Below are positions 27,804-35,587 of a stretch of 64,000 nucleotides of DNA, one piece after another. Origin of the DNA: Halomonas campaniensis (GTDB lineage: Bacteria > Pseudomonadota > Gammaproteobacteria > Pseudomonadales > Halomonadaceae); assembly GCF_014193375.1 (NCBI RefSeq), contig NZ_JACHZF010000005.1, positions 1 to 64,000 on the forward strand. Reading direction: 5' to 3'. Numbering within the stretch: position 1 is the first letter of the stretch; the number at the start of each line of letters is the position of its first letter. A program made the position numbers and the translations under genes. The notes below the pieces were generated by a model. It was not told the DNA's origin. It saw only the letters and a list, made by a program, of their open reading frames with translations, and did not search any database.

Positions 27804-28715
27804 ATGACGCCATCTCCCGTCCCGCGGCTGCGCCGCTGGCTGCGCCCGCGCCGCGGCTGGGTCATCGCCGTGCCGCTGGTGTGGCTGACGCTGTTCTTCC
27901 TGGCGCCCTTCGCCATCGTGCTCAAGATCAGCCTCTCGGAGGCGGCCATCTCGGTGCCGCCCTACGCGGCGATCCTCGACTACAGCGCCGAGACCCTCAA
28001 CGTTGCCCTCAACCTCGGCAACTACCTGTTCCTGCTCTCCGACTCCCTCTACGTGTCGGCCTACTGGGGCTCGGTGAAGATCGCCTTCCTCTCCACCGTC
28101 TTCTGCCTGCTGATCGGCTACCCCATGGCCTACGCCATGGCCCGGGCGCCGGCGCGCTGGCAGCTGGTGCTGCTGCTGCTGGTGATGCTGCCCTCCTGGA
28201 CCTCCTTCCTGATCCGCGTCTACGCCTGGATGGGGATCCTCAGCAACACCGGCCTGCTCAACAACCTGCTGCTGTGGGTCGGGCTGATCGATTCGCCGAT
28301 CCGCATGATGAACACCAACTTCGCGGTGATGCTGGGCATCGTCTACGCCTACCTGCCGTTCATGATCCTGCCGCTCTACGCCAACCTGACCCGGCTCGAC
28401 GGCTCGCTGCTGGAGGCCGCCTCGGACCTGGGCTCGCGGAAGTTCAACACCTTCCTCAAGGTGACCCTGCCGCTCTCGAAGGGAGGCATCATCGCCGGCT
28501 CCATGTTGGTGTTCATCCCCGCGGTGGGGGAGTACGTGATCCCCGAACTGCTCGGCGGCCCCAACACGCTGATGATCGGCAAGGTGCTGTGGGAGGAGTT
28601 CTTCCACAACCGCGACTGGCCGGTGGCCTCGGCGCTCGCCATGGTGATGCTGCTGCTGCTGCTGATCCCCATCGCGCTGTTCCATCGCTACCAGTCCTGC
28701 GAACTGGAGGAGTGA
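27804..28715 (+). CDS. potH: Polyamine ABC transporter permease
   Basis: A 303-residue inner membrane permease with six predicted segments, beginning with VIAVPLVWLTLFFLAPFAIV. The EAA loop that contacts the ATPase is LEAASDLGSRKFNTFLKVTLP. ATG 27804 is chosen because AAGGTGAGG lies 6 bases upstream; a GTG at 27792 lies inside that site. MLPSWTSFLIRVYAW is typical of PotH. It pairs with PotI one base downstream. Confidence 0.95.
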   Translation: MTPSPVPRLRRWLRPRRGWVIAVPLVWLTLFFLAPFAIVLKISLSEAAISVPPYAAILDYSAETLNVALNLGNYLFLLSDSLYVSAYWGSVKIAFLSTVFCLLIGYPMAYAMARAPARWQLVLLLLVMLPSWTSFLIRVYAWMGILSNTGLLNNLLLWVGLIDSPIRMMNTNFAVMLGIVYAYLPFMILPLYANLTRLDGSLLEAASDLGSRKFNTFLKVTLPLSKGGIIAGSMLVFIPAVGEYVIPELLGGPNTLMIGKVLWEEFFHNRDWPVASALAMVMLLLLLIPIALFHRYQSCELEE

Positions 28716-28716
28716 C

Positions 28717-29553
28717 ATGACCCGCAAGCCCTCGTTCACCACGGTGATGCTGATCCTCGGCCTGCTGTTCCTCTACCTGCCGATGGTCGTGCTGGTGTTC
28801 TACTCCTTCAACTCCTCGCGGCTGGTCACGGTGTGGGCGGGCTTCTCCGGGCGCTGGTACCTGGAGCTGCTGCGCGACCGCCAGATCCTGGCGGCGGTAT
28901 GGACCAGCCTGCGCATCGCCTTCTTTGCGGCCTCCATGGCGGTCTGCCTGGGCACCCTGGCGGCCTTCGTGATGACCCGGTTCGCCCGCTTCCGCGGCAA
29001 GACCGCGCTCTCCAGCATGGTCACCGCACCGCTGGTGATGCCCGAGGTGATCACCGGCCTGTCGCTGCTGCTGCTGTTCGTGCAGATGGCCCAGATCATC
29101 GGCTGGCCGGCCGACCGCGGCATGGTCACCATCTGGATCGCCCACACCACCTTCTGCAGCGCCTACGTGGCGGTGGTGGTCTCGTCGCGGCTGCGCGAGG
29201 TGGATCGCTCCATCGAGGAGGCGGCCATGGACCTGGGCGCGCCGCCGGTGAAGACCTTCTTCCAGATCACCCTGCCGGTGATCGCCCCGGCCCTGGCCGC
29301 CGGCTGGCTGCTGGCCTTCACCCTGTCGCTTGACGACCTGGTGATCGCCAGCTTCGTCTCCGGCCCCGGGGCCACCACCCTGCCCATGGTGGTGTTCTCC
29401 TCGGTGCGCATGGGCGTCTCGCCCAAGATCAACGCCCTGGCCACCCTGATCATCCTGACGGTGTCGCTGGCCACCTTCCTGGCCTGGTACTTCATGCGCC
29501 GCAGCGAGGCGCGCCGCCGCCAGGCCCTGGCGGCGGCGGAGGAGGGGGCCTGA
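28717..29553 (+). CDS. potI: Polyamine ABC transporter permease
   Basis: A 278-residue permease with an N-terminal segment LILGLLFLYLPMVVLVFYSFN and five further membrane spans. The EAA loop reads IEEAAMDLGAPPVKTFFQITLP. MPEVITGLSLLLLF and FTLSLDDLVIASF are typical of PotI/PotC. The ATG follows the potH stop by one base, so the two are translationally coupled. The last residues are Arg/Ala-rich and cytoplasmic. The transport operon probably ends here, since a promoter-like region follows. Confidence 0.95.
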   Translation: MTRKPSFTTVMLILGLLFLYLPMVVLVFYSFNSSRLVTVWAGFSGRWYLELLRDRQILAAVWTSLRIAFFAASMAVCLGTLAAFVMTRFARFRGKTALSSMVTAPLVMPEVITGLSLLLLFVQMAQIIGWPADRGMVTIWIAHTTFCSAYVAVVVSSRLREVDRSIEEAAMDLGAPPVKTFFQITLPVIAPALAAGWLLAFTLSLDDLVIASFVSGPGATTLPMVVFSSVRMGVSPKINALATLIILTVSLATFLAWYFMRRSEARRRQALAAAEEGA

Positions 29554-29610
29554 GCCGGCCGGGGCGGGCGCTCCAGCGGGGCGCGGCAGCCTTCCTCCTC
29601 GAGTGTTGAG

Positions 29611-29658
29611 CAATCCATGTCACGTGGATTGTAGTGTCACCGCCTGTGCGGGTATCAT
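29611..29658 (+). promoter_or_regulatory. Candidate promoter with operator before PuuB-like 2
   Basis: CAATCCA (29611-29617) and TGGATTG (29625-29631) form a perfect 7-bp inverted repeat. It overlaps TTGTAG (29629-29634), a possible -35 with TATCAT (29653-29658) as -10 at 18 bases. A protein on the repeat would block that promoter. Confidence 0.45.
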
Positions 29659-29699
29659 CGTTAATATCCGTTGATTAAAATCACCATCCGGGAGCTCCC

Positions 29700-30992
29700 A
29701 TGTCTGTCTCGTTCGACCGCGGCCATGCCGCATCCTGGTATGCGGCGACCGCCAACCCGGCGCCGGAGCGCCCCGCCCTGGACGGCGAGATCACCTGCGA
29801 TGTCTGCGTGGTGGGGGGCGGCTTCACCGGCATCTCCGCCGCCCTGCACCTGGCCGAACGCGGGCTCTCGGTGGTGGTACTGGAGGCCGTGCGGGTCGGC
29901 TACGGCGCCTCCGGGCGCAATGGCGGCCAGATCGTCAACAGCTACAGCCGCGACATGGACGTGATCGAGGCGAAGTACGGCGCCGAGACCGCACGGGCGC
30001 TCGGCGACATGGCCTTCGAGGGCAACCGCATCATCCGCGAGCGCGTGGCGCGTTACGGCATCGACTGCGACCTCGCCGACGGCAACCTCTTCGCCGCCTG
30101 CAACGCCAGGCAGCTGGCGGGGCTGCGCGAGCACCAGGCGCTCTGGGAGCGCTACGGCTACCGGGAACTCGAGCTGCTGGAGGGCGAGGCGCTGAAGCGC
30201 GAGGTGAACAGCGAACGCTACGTGGGCGCGCTGGTGGACCACGGTGGCGGCCACCTGCACCCCCTCAACCTGGTGCTGGGCCAGGCCGCGGCGCTGGAGT
30301 CGCTGGGCGGGCGCATCCTCGAGCACTCCCCGGTCACCGCCGTGGAGCACGGCGAGCCCGTCACGGTGCGCACCGCCGGCGGCTGCGTGCGCGCCGAGCG
30401 GGTGGTGATGGCCGGCAACGCCTACCTGCGCGGCGTGCTTCCCGAGATCGAGGGGCGCTCGATGCCCTGCGGGACCCAGATCATCACCACCGAGCCGCTG
30501 GGTGAGGCGCGGGCCCGCGAGCTGATCCCCAACGGCCTGGCGGTGGAGGACTGCAACTACCTGCTCGACTACTATCGCCTGACCCGCGACAACCGCCTGC
30601 TCTACGGCGGCGGGGTCAACTACGGCGGCGACGACCCCGCCGACATCGAGGGCGTCATCCGGCCCAAGATGCTCAGGACCTTTCCGTCGCTTGCCGACGT
30701 GAAGGTGGAGTACGCCTGGAGCGGGACCTTCCTGATGACCCTGAGCCGCCTGCCCCAGTTCGGGGTGGTCAACGGCAACGTCTACTACGCCCAGGGCTAT
30801 TCCGGCCACGGCGTGACCTGCACCCATCTGGCGGGCAAGCTGATCGCCGAGGTGATGCACGGCCAGGGCGAGCGCTTCGACGCCTTCGCCGGCCTTCCCC
30901 ACCTGCCGTTCCCCGGCGGGCGCCTGCTGCGGGTGCCGCTCTCGGCACTGGGCGCCTGGTACTACTCGACCCGCGACCGCCTGGGCCTCTGA
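29700..30992 (+). CDS. FAD-dependent gamma-glutamylputrescine-type oxidoreductase (PuuB-like 2)
   Basis: A 430-residue DAO-family flavoenzyme. FAD motifs are VVGGGFTGISAALHLAERG and ASGRNGGQIV; DHGGGHLHPLNLVLGQA, LLDYYRLTRDNRLLYGGG and YYAQGYSGHGVTCTHLAGK are close to E. coli PuuB, of which it looks like the best match among the three. GGAG precedes the ATG. It has its own promoter-like region and stands alone between the transporter and a glycine-zipper gene. Expected reaction: oxidation of gamma-glutamylputrescine to gamma-glutamylaminobutyraldehyde. Confidence 0.88.
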   Translation: MSVSFDRGHAASWYAATANPAPERPALDGEITCDVCVVGGGFTGISAALHLAERGLSVVVLEAVRVGYGASGRNGGQIVNSYSRDMDVIEAKYGAETARALGDMAFEGNRIIRERVARYGIDCDLADGNLFAACNARQLAGLREHQALWERYGYRELELLEGEALKREVNSERYVGALVDHGGGHLHPLNLVLGQAAALESLGGRILEHSPVTAVEHGEPVTVRTAGGCVRAERVVMAGNAYLRGVLPEIEGRSMPCGTQIITTEPLGEARARELIPNGLAVEDCNYLLDYYRLTRDNRLLYGGGVNYGGDDPADIEGVIRPKMLRTFPSLADVKVEYAWSGTFLMTLSRLPQFGVVNGNVYYAQGYSGHGVTCTHLAGKLIAEVMHGQGERFDAFAGLPHLPFPGGRLLRVPLSALGAWYYSTRDRLGL

Positions 30993-31283
30993 GGCCGGCC
31001 TGTCCTCGACCGTGGTCCGGTCGCCCGCGACCTCCACGCCGCGGCGTCCGGTGCGGGTGTCGCCGCGGGGAGACAGTCGGTCAGATAATGTGGAAGCCGG
31101 CCACCACGGCTCCCGCGGGCGGTCCGTAGGCCTATACTGTGGCACGACCGGGCGGAGCAGGATGCACCGCCCCTCATCGTCCTTTCTTTTCCCTTCGTCA
31201 TGCACGCCTGGAGCGAGCCTGCGGCCACGAGGCCTTGAATCGTCAGTCCAAGAGGCGCCCCTGCGCCCTCCAGGAGGTGAACA

Positions 31284-31886
31284 ATGAGCAAGTCGATAAT
31301 GGTAGGAACCACCCTGGCCGTGCTGGGTCTTGGCGGCCTGGCCTTCGGTGCCTGGCAGGTCCAGCAGCAGGAGCGAGGGCCGGAGTACGCCGAGATCGTC
31401 GGCGTCGAGGCCCTGTCGCGCAGCGTGGAGACGCCTCGCGAGGTCTGCGAGGAGGTGGTGGTGCAGGTCGCGCCCCAGGCCGCCCCGAGTCAGGGGGGAA
31501 GCCGCGACCCCCACCGGGTGGTCGGCACCGCCGCGGGGGCCATCGTCGGCGGCCTGCTGGGCAACCAGGTGGGCGGCGGCAGCGGCAAGAAGCTCGCCAC
31601 CGTGGCCGGCGCCGTGGGCGGCGGCCTGGCCGGCCGCGAGGTGCAGGAGCGCGTCGAGGCGCGCCAGCACGCCCAGGCGGCCCAGTCCCAGGCGCCGCAG
31701 ACCACCACGCGCCAGGAGTGCCACACCGTGGTGGAGACCCATCAGGAACCCGACGGCTACGAGGTGACCTGGCGCTACGGGGAGGTCATGCAGACCAGCC
31801 GCCTGGACCGCGCGCCCCAGGGGGATCGTGTGCCCCTCGAGGAGGGGCAGCCGAACTGGGAAGCGGCGATCCCCGCGGAGGGGTGA
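31284..31886 (+). CDS. Glycine-zipper envelope protein (YcfJ-like)
   Basis: A 200-residue exported or membrane-anchored protein with an uncleaved-looking N-terminal hydrophobic segment (MVGTTLAVLGLGGLAFGAW). The central part is a glycine-zipper 2TM unit, AAGAIVGGLLGNQVGGGSG then VAGAVGGGLAGREVQE, and the C-terminal part (ECHTVVETHQEPDGYEVTW) resembles YcfJ/OmpA-associated proteins. AGGAGG precedes the ATG. The 291-base upstream gap contains a TATACT -10-like box (31133-31138) without a good -35 and nothing else I recognise. It converges with PuuB-like 3. A role in envelope stress is inference from the family. Confidence 0.75.
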   Translation: MSKSIMVGTTLAVLGLGGLAFGAWQVQQQERGPEYAEIVGVEALSRSVETPREVCEEVVVQVAPQAAPSQGGSRDPHRVVGTAAGAIVGGLLGNQVGGGSGKKLATVAGAVGGGLAGREVQERVEARQHAQAAQSQAPQTTTRQECHTVVETHQEPDGYEVTWRYGEVMQTSRLDRAPQGDRVPLEEGQPNWEAAIPAEG

Positions 31887-31908
31887 GGCGAGGCGGGCGG
31901 CGGCGCGC

Positions 31909-33198
31909 TCAGCGCAGCCGTTCCCGCAGCCGGTAGTAGCCCATGCCGGCGGCCAGCAGGGCGTTGCCCAGGCGGTCGCCGAAGGGGACCCGCCAGTGCC
32001 TCACCTCGGCGAAGGCGTCGAAGGCCTCCAGGCTGCCGCCGACCGCCTCGGCGAGGATCTCGCCGACGATGTGGGAGGTGGCGATGCCGTGCCCCGAGTA
32101 GCCCTGGGCGTAGTAGACGTTGGGGGACAGTCGGCCCAGCATGGGCACGCGATTGATCACGATGCCCGCCATGCCCTGCCAGGCGAAGTCGATCGCTACC
32201 CCCTCGAGCTGCGGAAAGGTGTGCTCCAGGCGCGGGCGCAGCTCGGCGGCGATGTCCGGCGAGTGGCGTCCCGAGTAGTTGGCCCCGCCGCCGAACAGCA
32301 GCCGGCGGTCGGCGGTGAGCCGGTAGTAGTCGAGCACGAAGCGGGTGTCGTAGACCGCGAGGTCCTCGGGGTTGATCGCGGCCGCCGTGGCGGCGTCCAG
32401 CGGGGCGGTGGCGACGATCCCCAGCGAGGCCGGGAAGAGCCGGCCGCCCAGCCGCCGCCGCTCCAGGCGGTGATAGGCGTTGCCGGCCAGGATCACGCTG
32501 TCGGCGACCACCCGGCCGCGCTCCGTGACCACCGCCGGCGCCGCCCCGTGGGTGATCTCCATCACCGGCGAATCCTCGAAGATCAGCGCGCCGAGCCCCG
32601 CGGCCGCCCGGGCCTCGCCCAGGCAGAGGTTCAGCGGGTGCAGGTGCATGTTGTAGTCGTTGCGCAGGGCGCCATGGTAGCGCCGGGTGCCGAGCAGCTC
32701 ACCGACCCGGTCCCGGTCCAGCCAGGCGACGTGGTCGCCCATGCCATGGGCCTGGCAGGCCTCGAAGTCGTCCCGCAGCGCCGCCAGGTGGCTCGGCTGC
32801 CAGGCGGCCTGCAGGTGGCCGTGCTTGAGGTCGCAGCGGATGGCGTAGGTCTCGACGCGGCGGCGGATGATCTCGTGGCCCCGCCAGCGCAGGTGCCAGA
32901 TGAAGTCCGCGGCCTCCTCGCCCAGGGTGCGGCGCATCTGCCGCCGCATGGTCGCCTCCCCCGAGAGGCTGCCGGTGACCTGGCCGCCGTTGCGCCCGCT
33001 GGCCCCCCAGCCGATCCGGTTGGCCTCGACCACCGCGACCCGATAGCCCCGCTCGGCGAGCTCCACCGCCGTGGCCACGCCGGTGAAGCCGCCGCCGACG
33101 ATGGCCACATCGACGCGGTGCTCGCCCTCCAGGCGCGGATAGCCGGATGCCTCGACGATGGAGGCGGCGTAGTACGAGGGGCCGAGGGGCTCAGACAT
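31909..33198 (-). CDS. FAD-dependent gamma-glutamylputrescine-type oxidoreductase (PuuB-like 3)
   Basis: A 429-residue DAO-family flavoenzyme with VAIVGGGFTGVATAVELAERG and ASGRNGGQVTGS for FAD, and MHLHPLNLCLGEA, VLDYYRLTADRRLLFGGG and YYAQGYSGHGIATSH as family landmarks. It overlaps the end of the upstream PuuA-like gene by 8 bases, so the pair forms a translationally coupled synthetase-oxidase unit on the minus strand. Divergence from copies 1 and 2 suggests a different glutamylated amine. It lacks its own promoter. Confidence 0.86.
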   Translation of the reverse strand: MSEPLGPSYYAASIVEASGYPRLEGEHRVDVAIVGGGFTGVATAVELAERGYRVAVVEANRIGWGASGRNGGQVTGSLSGEATMRRQMRRTLGEEAADFIWHLRWRGHEIIRRRVETYAIRCDLKHGHLQAAWQPSHLAALRDDFEACQAHGMGDHVAWLDRDRVGELLGTRRYHGALRNDYNMHLHPLNLCLGEARAAAGLGALIFEDSPVMEITHGAAPAVVTERGRVVADSVILAGNAYHRLERRRLGGRLFPASLGIVATAPLDAATAAAINPEDLAVYDTRFVLDYYRLTADRRLLFGGGANYSGRHSPDIAAELRPRLEHTFPQLEGVAIDFAWQGMAGIVINRVPMLGRLSPNVYYAQGYSGHGIATSHIVGEILAEAVGGSLEAFDAFAEVRHWRVPFGDRLGNALLAAGMGYYRLRERLR

Positions 33199-34567
33199 GG
33201 CGCAGGTACCAGTCGTGCTCGAGGCGACTGACGTGCTGCATGGCCTGGTCGCGCTCGGCGCGGCGGTTGGCCAGGAACACCCCGAGGAAGTCCTCGCCCA
33301 GCGCCGCGTTCAAGGGCTCGCTGGCCTCGAGCAGGTCGAGGGCCTGGCACCAGCTGTTGGTGAGGCTGGGCGGGAACTGCTCGTAGGCGTTGCCGGTGAC
33401 CGGCGCGGGCGGGCTGAGCTCTCCGGCCAGGCCGTGCTCGATGCCGGCCAGCAGCGCCGCCATCAGCAGGTAGGGGTTGGCGTCCGCCCCCGCCACGCGG
33501 TGCTCGAGGCGACGCGCCGCGTTGGGGCCCGAGGGGATGCGCACCGCCACCGAGCGGTTGTCGAAGCCCCAGGTGGGCGCCATGGGCACGTAGAGCCCCG
33601 GCTGGAAGCGGCGGAAGGAGTTCAGGTTGGGGGCGAACAGCGCCATGCTGGCCGGCATCAGGTCGAGCAGCCCGGCGATGGCCTGCTTCAGCGCAGGGGT
33701 GCCGAGCGGGTCCCCCGCCTCGGCGGCGAAGACGTTGTCGCCGGCCGCATCCAGCAGGCTGACGTGGACATGGGTGCCGTTGCCCGCCTCCAGGCCGTAG
33801 GGCTTGGCCATGAAGGTGGCCTCGACGCCGTGGTTCTGCGCCACCCCCTTGATCAGCCGCTTGAGCAGCACCGCGGCATCGCAGGCGGCCAGGACGTCGG
33901 CGCCGTGCCGGAGGGTGATCTCGAACTGCCCCGGGGCGCACTCCTTGAGCATGGTGTCCAGGGGCAGGCCCTGGACCTCGGCGGCGGCCTGCACCTCGCC
34001 CAGGAAGGCGGCATACTCGTCGAGCTCGGTGACCGAGTAGAGCTGGCTCTGGGACGCCCGCTCGCCGGTGGCCGGCGAGCACGGCGGCTGGATCATGCCC
34101 CGTTCACCCCGCTCGCGGTCCACCAGGTAGAACTCCATCTCCACGGCGACCACCGGGGTCAGGCCGCGGGCCGCGAGACGCTCCAGCCGGCGGGCCAGCA
34201 CGCGACGCGGTTCGGCGAAGAAGGGCGTGCCGTCGGCCTCCTCCATCGCCATCAGCAGCTGGGCCTGGCGGCCCCCGCGGCGCCAGGGGGTCGGCATCAG
34301 GGTGCCCGGCAGGGGCCGGCAGACCCGGTCGCCGTCGCCGATCGCCAGCCCCAGGCCGGTCTCCTCGATGGTGTTGCCGAGGATGTCCAGGGCGTACACC
34401 GAGGCGGGCAGGTTGATGCCCTGGGTGTAGGCCTTCTCCAGGCTCTCGCGGCCGATGCGCTTGCCGCGCAGCACGCCGTTGAGGTCGCTGATCAGCAGGT
34501 CGATGGCATCGACCTCGGGGTGGCGGGCGAGAAAGGCCCTGGCCTCGGCGGCGGCATCTGACGACAT
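33191..34567 (-). CDS. Glutamine synthetase-like gamma-glutamylpolyamine synthetase (PuuA-like 2)
   Basis: A 458-residue GS-fold ligase. The N-terminal part reads AIDLLISDLNGVLRGKRI as in PuuA; catalytic motifs are VEMEFYLVD, GQFEITLRHG, HVHVSLLD, NSFRRFQPG and RRLEHRVAGADANPYL. It starts at ATG 34567 and faces puuD across a 240-base regulatory region. It overlaps PuuB-like 3 at its 3' end. This copy looks nearer to E. coli PuuA than the copy at 23922-25268, so it is the better candidate for glutamylation of putrescine. Confidence 0.88.
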   Translation of the reverse strand: MSSDAAAEARAFLARHPEVDAIDLLISDLNGVLRGKRIGRESLEKAYTQGINLPASVYALDILGNTIEETGLGLAIGDGDRVCRPLPGTLMPTPWRRGGRQAQLLMAMEEADGTPFFAEPRRVLARRLERLAARGLTPVVAVEMEFYLVDRERGERGMIQPPCSPATGERASQSQLYSVTELDEYAAFLGEVQAAAEVQGLPLDTMLKECAPGQFEITLRHGADVLAACDAAVLLKRLIKGVAQNHGVEATFMAKPYGLEAGNGTHVHVSLLDAAGDNVFAAEAGDPLGTPALKQAIAGLLDLMPASMALFAPNLNSFRRFQPGLYVPMAPTWGFDNRSVAVRIPSGPNAARRLEHRVAGADANPYLLMAALLAGIEHGLAGELSPPAPVTGNAYEQFPPSLTNSWCQALDLLEASEPLNAALGEDFLGVFLANRRAERDQAMQHVSRLEHDWYLRHV

Positions 34568-34602
34568 GACGATAGAATCCCCAAGTTGGCTAACGCATGG
34601 GG

Positions 34603-34634
34603 CACACTGTGTGATGGAGGGTGCATGTTGTCAA
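34603..34634 (-). promoter_or_regulatory. Promoter and palindrome upstream of PuuA-like 2
   Basis: On the minus strand TTGACA (34629-34634) is a perfect -35. The -10 position falls on the perfect 11-base palindrome CACACTGTGTG (34603-34613), suggesting an operator; the -10 itself is poor. Confidence 0.4.
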
Positions 34635-34734
34635 ATTCTTTACGCTCGGCCGCGGCGCGTCCCGTGCCTGTCGCCCCGGGAAGAGGCGGCCTCTATTGCC
34701 CAATGTCGTCGGATCGGGTGTGGGAGGCAATGGC

Positions 34735-34777
34735 TTGGCATCCACTTCGTGACCGGTTATGTTGAGCAAAGCATAAC
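34735..34777 (+). promoter_or_regulatory. puuD promoter with overlapping operator
   Basis: TTGGCA (34735-34740) and TATGTT (34758-34763) have 17-base spacing. The perfect inverted repeat GTTATG (34756-34761)/CATAAC (34772-34777) with a 10-base spacer covers the -10 and start region, the usual place for a repressor such as PuuR. Confidence 0.55.
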
Positions 34778-34807
34778 ATCCAGGTCCATCGACGAGAGGA
34801 GAGCGCC

Positions 34808-35587
34808 ATGTCGACCCGGCCCCTGGTGGGCGTGATCGCCTGCCGACGCGAGGTGGAGGGACATCCCGCCCACATGGTGACCGACAAGTACCTGGCCGCG
34901 CTGCGCGAGTTCGGCCTGGCGCCGGTGATCCTGCCGGTGTGGGAGGACGCCGTGGCCGGCGACCTGCCCGACCACCTGGACGGCCTGCTGCTGACCGGCA
35001 GCTATACCAACGTCGAGCCGCATCGCTATGGCGCCGAGCGCGTGCCGGAGAACACCCGCGACGACGCTCACCGCGACGCCGCCGCGCTGGCCTGGATTCC
35101 CGCGGCCCTGGACCTGGGGCTTCCGCTGCTGGGCATCTGCCGCGGCTTCCAGGAGATCAACGTGGCGTTCGGGGGCACGCTCCACCAGGCGGTGCAGACG
35201 GTGCCGGGCCTGATGGACCACCGCGAGCCCGAGGGGCCCCGCGAGACGCAGTACGCCCCCTCCCACGACCTGGCCATCGTGCCGGCCGGCCGGCTGGCCG
35301 CGCTCCACACCGAGCCCGCCGCGCGGGTGAACTCGCTGCACCAGCAGGGCATCGCCGAACTGGGGCCGGGGCTCGTCGCCGAGGCGCACGCCCCGGATGG
35401 GCTCATCGAGGCCATCTCGGTACGCGACGCGGCCGGCTTCGCCCTGGCGGTGCAGTGGCACCCCGAGTGGCGGCCCCGCGAGCACCCCCTCTACCGGGCG
35501 CTGTTCGAGGGCTTCGCGGCCGCCTGCCGGGAGCGACATGCGGCGCGGGCGGCCGCCCGCCAGGGAGACCGCCATGCAGACGCCTGA
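34808..35587 (+). CDS. puuD: Gamma-glutamyl-gamma-aminobutyrate hydrolase
   Basis: A 259-residue class I glutamine amidotransferase-like hydrolase that releases GABA and glutamate from gamma-glutamyl-GABA, the last step of the Puu pathway. The nucleophile is C111 in LLGICRGFQEIN; the His-Glu pair is in VQWHPEWRP. LTGSYTNVEPHRYG and NSLHQQGI are typical of PuuD. Length fits E. coli PuuD (254). GAGAGGAG precedes the ATG. Its last 14 bases overlap the aminotransferase gene, so puuD-spuC-puuC is one operon. Confidence 0.94.
   Translation: MSTRPLVGVIACRREVEGHPAHMVTDKYLAALREFGLAPVILPVWEDAVAGDLPDHLDGLLLTGSYTNVEPHRYGAERVPENTRDDAHRDAAALAWIPAALDLGLPLLGICRGFQEINVAFGGTLHQAVQTVPGLMDHREPEGPRETQYAPSHDLAIVPAGRLAALHTEPAARVNSLHQQGIAELGPGLVAEAHAPDGLIEAISVRDAAGFALAVQWHPEWRPREHPLYRALFEGFAAACRERHAARAAARQGDRHADA

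Noticed and set aside
26424..28742. Long minus-strand frames opposite potG and potH
   Set aside because: His/Gln/Gly-rich composition, no start signals and complete overlap with strongly conserved transporter genes.
31140..31156. Sigma-54 promoter upstream of the glycine-zipper gene
   Set aside because: TGGCACG is present but the -12 element reads GGCGG instead of TTGC.
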